Assembly (NCBI GenBank): GCA_030737875.1
Contig: CM060926.1
Span: 160,653,579-160,717,578 of the forward strand
Source of the DNA: Allium sativum
Taxonomy: Eukaryota > Streptophyta > Magnoliopsida > Asparagales > Amaryllidaceae
DNA: 64,000 bases
Reading direction: 5' to 3'
Of this stretch, positions 59,443-64,000 are shown in pieces (positions within the stretch are counted from its first letter, which is position 1; the number at the start of each line of letters is the position of its first letter). A program made the translations under genes and the position numbers. The notes beneath the pieces were generated by a model. It was not told the DNA's origin and did no database searches. It was given only the letters and a program-made list of their open reading frames with translations.

Positions 59443-62400
59443 TGAAACGACCCGAACTTCCCCCGTGAGGAAAGCCAGGATTGAGTCGAGAACAAGCCAC
59501 AACAGAACGCAGACAGAAGAACATTTCATTGTTAATTACAAAAATTCCATCAGAATACAAGAATATATAGAGTATGAATCAATATTACACAGAAAATATC
59601 AGAGATCTAAATTACATTTAAATACATCACTGCAGCGGAAAATAATACAAAACACAACTGAAGGAGATATATGGATACAAAGCTTTCCGAATATCATTCC
59701 AGCTGTAAACCACGATCCTGTGAATATAAATCTGCAAAACCAAAACGACTAGCTGCCCGTGTCGAAAATAAGGGCACCCAGAGTTTAGGTTAAAACAATA
59801 AACTCCAGGTCAGTCATGTAACTGGTGTGAGAACTAAAACAGTTATTAATCTTTATTTTAAAATTAGGTAAATCAAGGGACCACGCCGTATAACACGGAA
59901 CGGGTTTCCTCCCAAGAATACCAGTGCATAAAACAAACAGCGCAATGCTAAATAAAGAAAAATGAAGCTATTATAAGACCCAGGTCCTATCACACAATGC
60001 AACGCAAGCCAGGGGATAGGGTTTTCCCTTATAATAGACAAAGAATGCTTGATACGCTAAATTTCATCTTTTGATTCTTAATCAGACTCCAATTGTAAAT
60101 TAGTAAGAGAACGATTCCATAGGTATTAACCCCGAAGGCCGAAACCAACATCAGACCAATACCCAGGAAACCACCCATCTTAGCTCGTTTCCAGTTAGTT
60201 TCTGATTTTATATACAATCATAAATATCAATCATAGACGGCATGGGTACCATATATCATGTCGCCATACTAGGCTCTACAATCAAAACCGCAAATGTCAC
60301 GTATTTGGAAGTTGGATTTCCATCTGTGAACCAAGGCAAAAGATAGTCCTTACCGACTTCGAGACAATCTAGCCCATGTCTCAGTGTCAGAGTGCATCGA
60401 ACCTTAGAGCGACAGGGCCGGTCCACCGACGTGGATTAAAATTCCTGAACACTACGTTTCCCCACCCTTTGGGGCGTAAATGAACCAACAAATGACTCCA
60501 TCGGCTTCACATAGTCACCGATATATCCGAGGCGCCTCGCAACAGCAACAACCACATAAGTCAAACTCGTCAGGGCGTGTAAAACCACTGACGCCACTTC
60601 TAGCTAGAAAGAAACGCATGTCCTCCCTCAGGTCCTCTCCCGTTTTTGGTTCACAACCGGGGTGTGAGGCTCGCGAATCAACGCTACACAAAGCTATGCC
60701 ACACAGGCCGTGCTTTGATCATCCACCACAAGACTTTGCTTTTCAACAAAAGCCTTGATCGTATTACCACTTAGGCATGCCACACAGGCAATTCACTCCA
60801 TGCGTTTGATATCCATCAACATATAACCCCTGAGCTCGTACGTCTCAGTGAAGGGCGTTAAGCAAAAGAATAAATTCTCCGCCGCCAAACAGATATATAT
60901 TTAATAGAAATCAATCACACAGACTAAAATCCAATGTCAGACACACAGTCCATTTACAAGTTCGTTCTGGGTCTGAACGAAACCGGAGGCACCTGGTACC
61001 CCGCATATCCATTGATCTCCAAGTACGTCTGGACGATCACTAACTGATTCCCTCCTCTTGGGTGTACGGCCCAATCAAGATCATCAGTAATTATCCAAAC
61101 GACGTGAAGACCTCCGGTCTTCAACCACCATCTTCATCTTCGACTTATCGTCGTAACAGTTATTCAGAATGGGATAAATCCGGTCTTTCCGAATAACTCG
61201 CGTATATAATAAACAAGTGTTACACAAACACAACATACGCCTCATTCCAATTCATCAGTCACTAACTGTAAATTAGCAAGAGAATAATTCCCCAAATATT
61301 AACCCCGAAGGACGAAACCAACATCAGATCAATACCCAGGAAACCATTCTTTTCAGCTAACCGACAGTTAGTTTCTAAATTTCACATTCTTAGGGAAATG
61401 TTCCCATTAATTTTATCAAAGATAAATCCTTTTAAATGTATTCTTTAATCTTCTTTCGAATATCGATTCAACTAGTTGGGATTAACGAACCTTACCGAAG
61501 TAATCATTTGTTTTAATTTCCCAACCCCAACCTATTCATCCCATGAAGTAAAACTGGTAAAACTTCATATCTAACACCACGGTGTTATCGGTAAATTCAA
61601 TTACCATTTCACGTTCAAATCTAATTAAAGATTTAACTATCGCCTGGAGCAAAACTGGGGATACTCCATTCTCGTTCTTTTCAATCTAATTAAAGATTCA
61701 TTAAAACTCCACTTAGTTTTAATCTTTAACTGGGTTAAATAATCAGTGTCATTTAAAACACGGTTCACGATAAACCTAAAATCACATCACATTTCAATCA
61801 GGCCCTAACCGTAAATTAGCAAGCGAGCAATTCCCTAAGTATTAACCCCGAAGGCCGAAACCAACATCAGATCAGTACCCCAGAAACCATTCAACTTAAC
61901 TAATCTCCAGTTAGTTTCTGATTTTCTTAATTCCTTTGGGTCTAAGAACAGTATTATTGAAGATACCGTTCACGACAACCCAAAATCACATTCCATCAAT
62001 TTTCAGATTAAAGAACAAGTGTTATTTAAAACACTGTTCACGATAAACCCAAAAATCAATACCAATTCAATTCCAATTAAATATTATTTAATAGGTACAC
62101 TTCATTAAATCTAAATAAAAAGATTTAATATTTTTCTCAACTGGGCTTAAGAACAGTGTTAATGAAGACACCATTCACGACAAACCCAAATCACATTTGA
62201 TATTAAATACAAGGCTCTGAATAGAAAATATATCGGCTTATATTCAATATCAAATTCTACGACCAACAAATATCGTATTGGAAATAACGATATATATATA
62301 TATCTTTCAAATTTCCATAACAACATCTGTATAATCACGAAATCCAACATCGAAATATTCCAAAGACAATTTCGATTCAAATCCATTCCAATTCAATTAT

Positions 62401-64000
62401 TGGAAATTCTGGTTACCTTTAAAACCCTTTTTAAATTCAATTTATTTATTTAAAAATAAATAGAATTATAATTCTAGTTCAAACTAGTTCATTTCGATAT
62501 AAATCTATTTTTATCTTTTCAAATATGGAGTTTTTCATCCCGATTTTTCCCTAATCATTTCTTATGATTTTACACAAATTATTTCTATTTTTAATAATTT
62601 TATGAAGGCCCGTACAGTCAATTTCCATCAACGGCCATCGAACTGCACTTACAGCGACCTTTTCCAAATTTGATTTGGACATAATTCCAAATCCAACCGT
62701 TAGATTTCAAATCTCTAATATTCGTTAGAAAGCTCTTTTCGATACGAACCCAACGGTTCCGGTTTTAGGAGAATCCGACGGTCGGATCTCCCGTAATATC
62801 CATTCGAAGTTAATGGTCGAAATTGCGAACTGCCGTGGCGCGGCGCGTTCTATTCAGGCCATTGTATATATAATATAAATATATTATATATATTTCGTTG
62901 ATTCCTTTTAAAACGTATTTTATAAATCGTTTTAAATTTGTTTTTGAAACGGTTTCAACTTCCTTTTCAAATTCAAATCAAGATTGAATTCTTCAATATA
63001 AATTCGTTTTAATTTCATTTCAAATCGATTTCAATTCAATTTCAATCCGTTTAAATTCAATTCAAAACGATTTCAATTCTATTTCAATTTAATTCGAATT
63101 TCAATTCTATTCGAATTTCAAATCATTTCAGTTTATTTCGAATTTCAAATCAATTCATTTTAATTCTAATTTCAATTCACTTCAATTTAATTCGAATTTC
63201 AATTTGAATAAAATCGATATAAATATCGTTCATGTCAAAATGGCGCAAATCTAATCACCATGGCTTCATATATTTCTATTTTCAAATATTTCTATTTCAA
63301 ATATTTCTCTTTCAAATATTTCTATTATCAAAACTTGAATGAGGCCCAATCAATTACCAAAGATTTTATTTCTATGGATTTCCATACAACACATGTATAT
63401 ATCAACAATGACAAATAATCAACCATCATCCAAAGTGCATTCTACACTGTATAAGCATCATATATAAATATTTAACGCTTATAACAGTCTGTCAATCAAT
63501 CGATCGACATACAACCAATTATTGGGATTATTGTATGTCATATATCATCCCAATACCCGTGTGGGGTTTCAAACAATCAAACATAGATTTTATTTGTGCA
63601 GTTGGGCGATGTGTAAATTTTATCGTCCCAATCAATATCAGTCAAATGTGTGTATATAAACAAATTGTTCGATTTGTTTATATTAATTTATTTCATTTCA
63701 TATACACGTTAAAAATTCTATTTTTAACTATAAAATATTTTTAACTATATAAATATATTATTTCACATCACATCACATTACACAATCAACTACACATCAA
63801 AATCAAACTAACAAGCATACAAGCCGTCCATGGTCTGTGGACGACGGGTGTCGGGTGCTACTAAACACTGTCTACATCCTAGCATATATTTTAACTAAAA
63901 AAAATTAAATTAAAGGTGAGAAGTTCTCACCGACTAGCTAAACCAAATGCCACAACTCTTCTTATGTAGAAATCTTCGTCGTGCTCGCCTTTTTGTCACT
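59443..64000 (-). repeat. 5' LTR (minus-strand sense), truncated by window end
   Basis: 4558 bp are visible, colinear with 52122 onward. If the same length as its partner it would end near 65716. Differences include substitutions, fewer CAAATATTTCTATTT units (63270-63330 versus 55965-56042) and a longer (TA)n at 62290. The outer target duplication cannot be checked here. Confidence 0.9.

Larger units (their letters stand above)
52122..64000 (-). mobile_element. Non-autonomous giant-LTR retrotransposon, ~6.3-kb LTRs, ~1-kb interior (runs off window)
   Basis: Two direct copies of a long sequence start TGAAACGACCCGAACTT at 52122 and 59443 (offset 7321). The first ends at TTACA at 58395, giving an LTR of 6274 bp; the second is cut by the window end. 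Between them are a minus-strand polypurine tract (AAGTGGGGGAGAT, 58396-58408) and the initiator-Met tRNA site (59429-59440), so this is a minus-strand LTR element with an interior of only 1047 bp. The TTTCGGGGACGAAA motif beside the polypurine tract marks a Tekay/Del chromovirus ancestor. There is no gag or pol. The copies differ by only a few percent in the parts I compared (for example 53158-53436 against 60480-60758). Confidence 0.92.

Overview
This window looks like intergenic, repeat-dense nuclear DNA of a flowering plant, probably a eudicot. It is AT-rich, I find no convincing intact host gene, and nearly everything I can identify is a plant transposable element or a gene fragment carried by one. 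The plant assignment rests on LTR elements primed by initiator-Met tRNA and tRNA-Asp, polypurine tracts of Tekay/Del chromovirus type, a CACTA element with the CACTACACCAAAA terminus, MULE and Tourist-type MITEs, a tRNA-derived SINE, and exons of a plant-type nucleobase-ascorbate transporter. The species cannot be named from this.

Layout, left to right. 1-3417: diverged, internally deleted remnant (+ strand) of a giant-LTR element, beginning with a 128-bp tandem array. 3418-7989: mostly unassigned AT-rich DNA with a Helitron-like 5' end at 6134 and a 183-bp tandem duplication. 7990-17255: complete LTR element (+) with LTRs of 4.2-4.4 kb, only 593 bp between them, and a perfect CATGG target duplication. 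17256-24700: unassigned DNA with a complete SINE (18797-18999), a long minus-strand reading frame broken by one TGA (19406-21526) and an LTR-like stretch near 23 kb. 24720-29480: decayed Ty3/gypsy element (-) with recognisable gag, protease and RT, hit by a MULE MITE and a Tourist-like MITE. 29643-30600: a long foldback plus a second nested hairpin.

31202-38285: CACTA transposon with palindromic subterminal repeats. It carries multi-exon fragments of at least one host gene (a nucleobase-ascorbate transporter, minus strand), splice-flanked exons of other genes, and an array of 22-23-bp palindromic monomers. 39046-45680: recently inserted Athila/Tat-type LTR element (-) with CTTAG target duplication and tRNA-Asp primer site, retaining only one 247-residue reading frame. 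It landed in the target duplication of an older poly(A) retroposon (45692-46778). 46790-51857: unassigned AT-rich DNA. 51858-64000: an old LTR fragment interrupted by a second giant-LTR element (-), with LTRs of about 6.3 kb and only 1047 bp between them; its upstream LTR runs off the window.

Most notable are two separate families (7990-17255 and 52122 to the window end) that keep primer site, polypurine tract and very long LTRs but have lost all coding sequence, so the LTRs are many times longer than the interior. They must depend on proteins of a related autonomous element. The exon-carrying CACTA element and its palindromic monomer array are the second focus.
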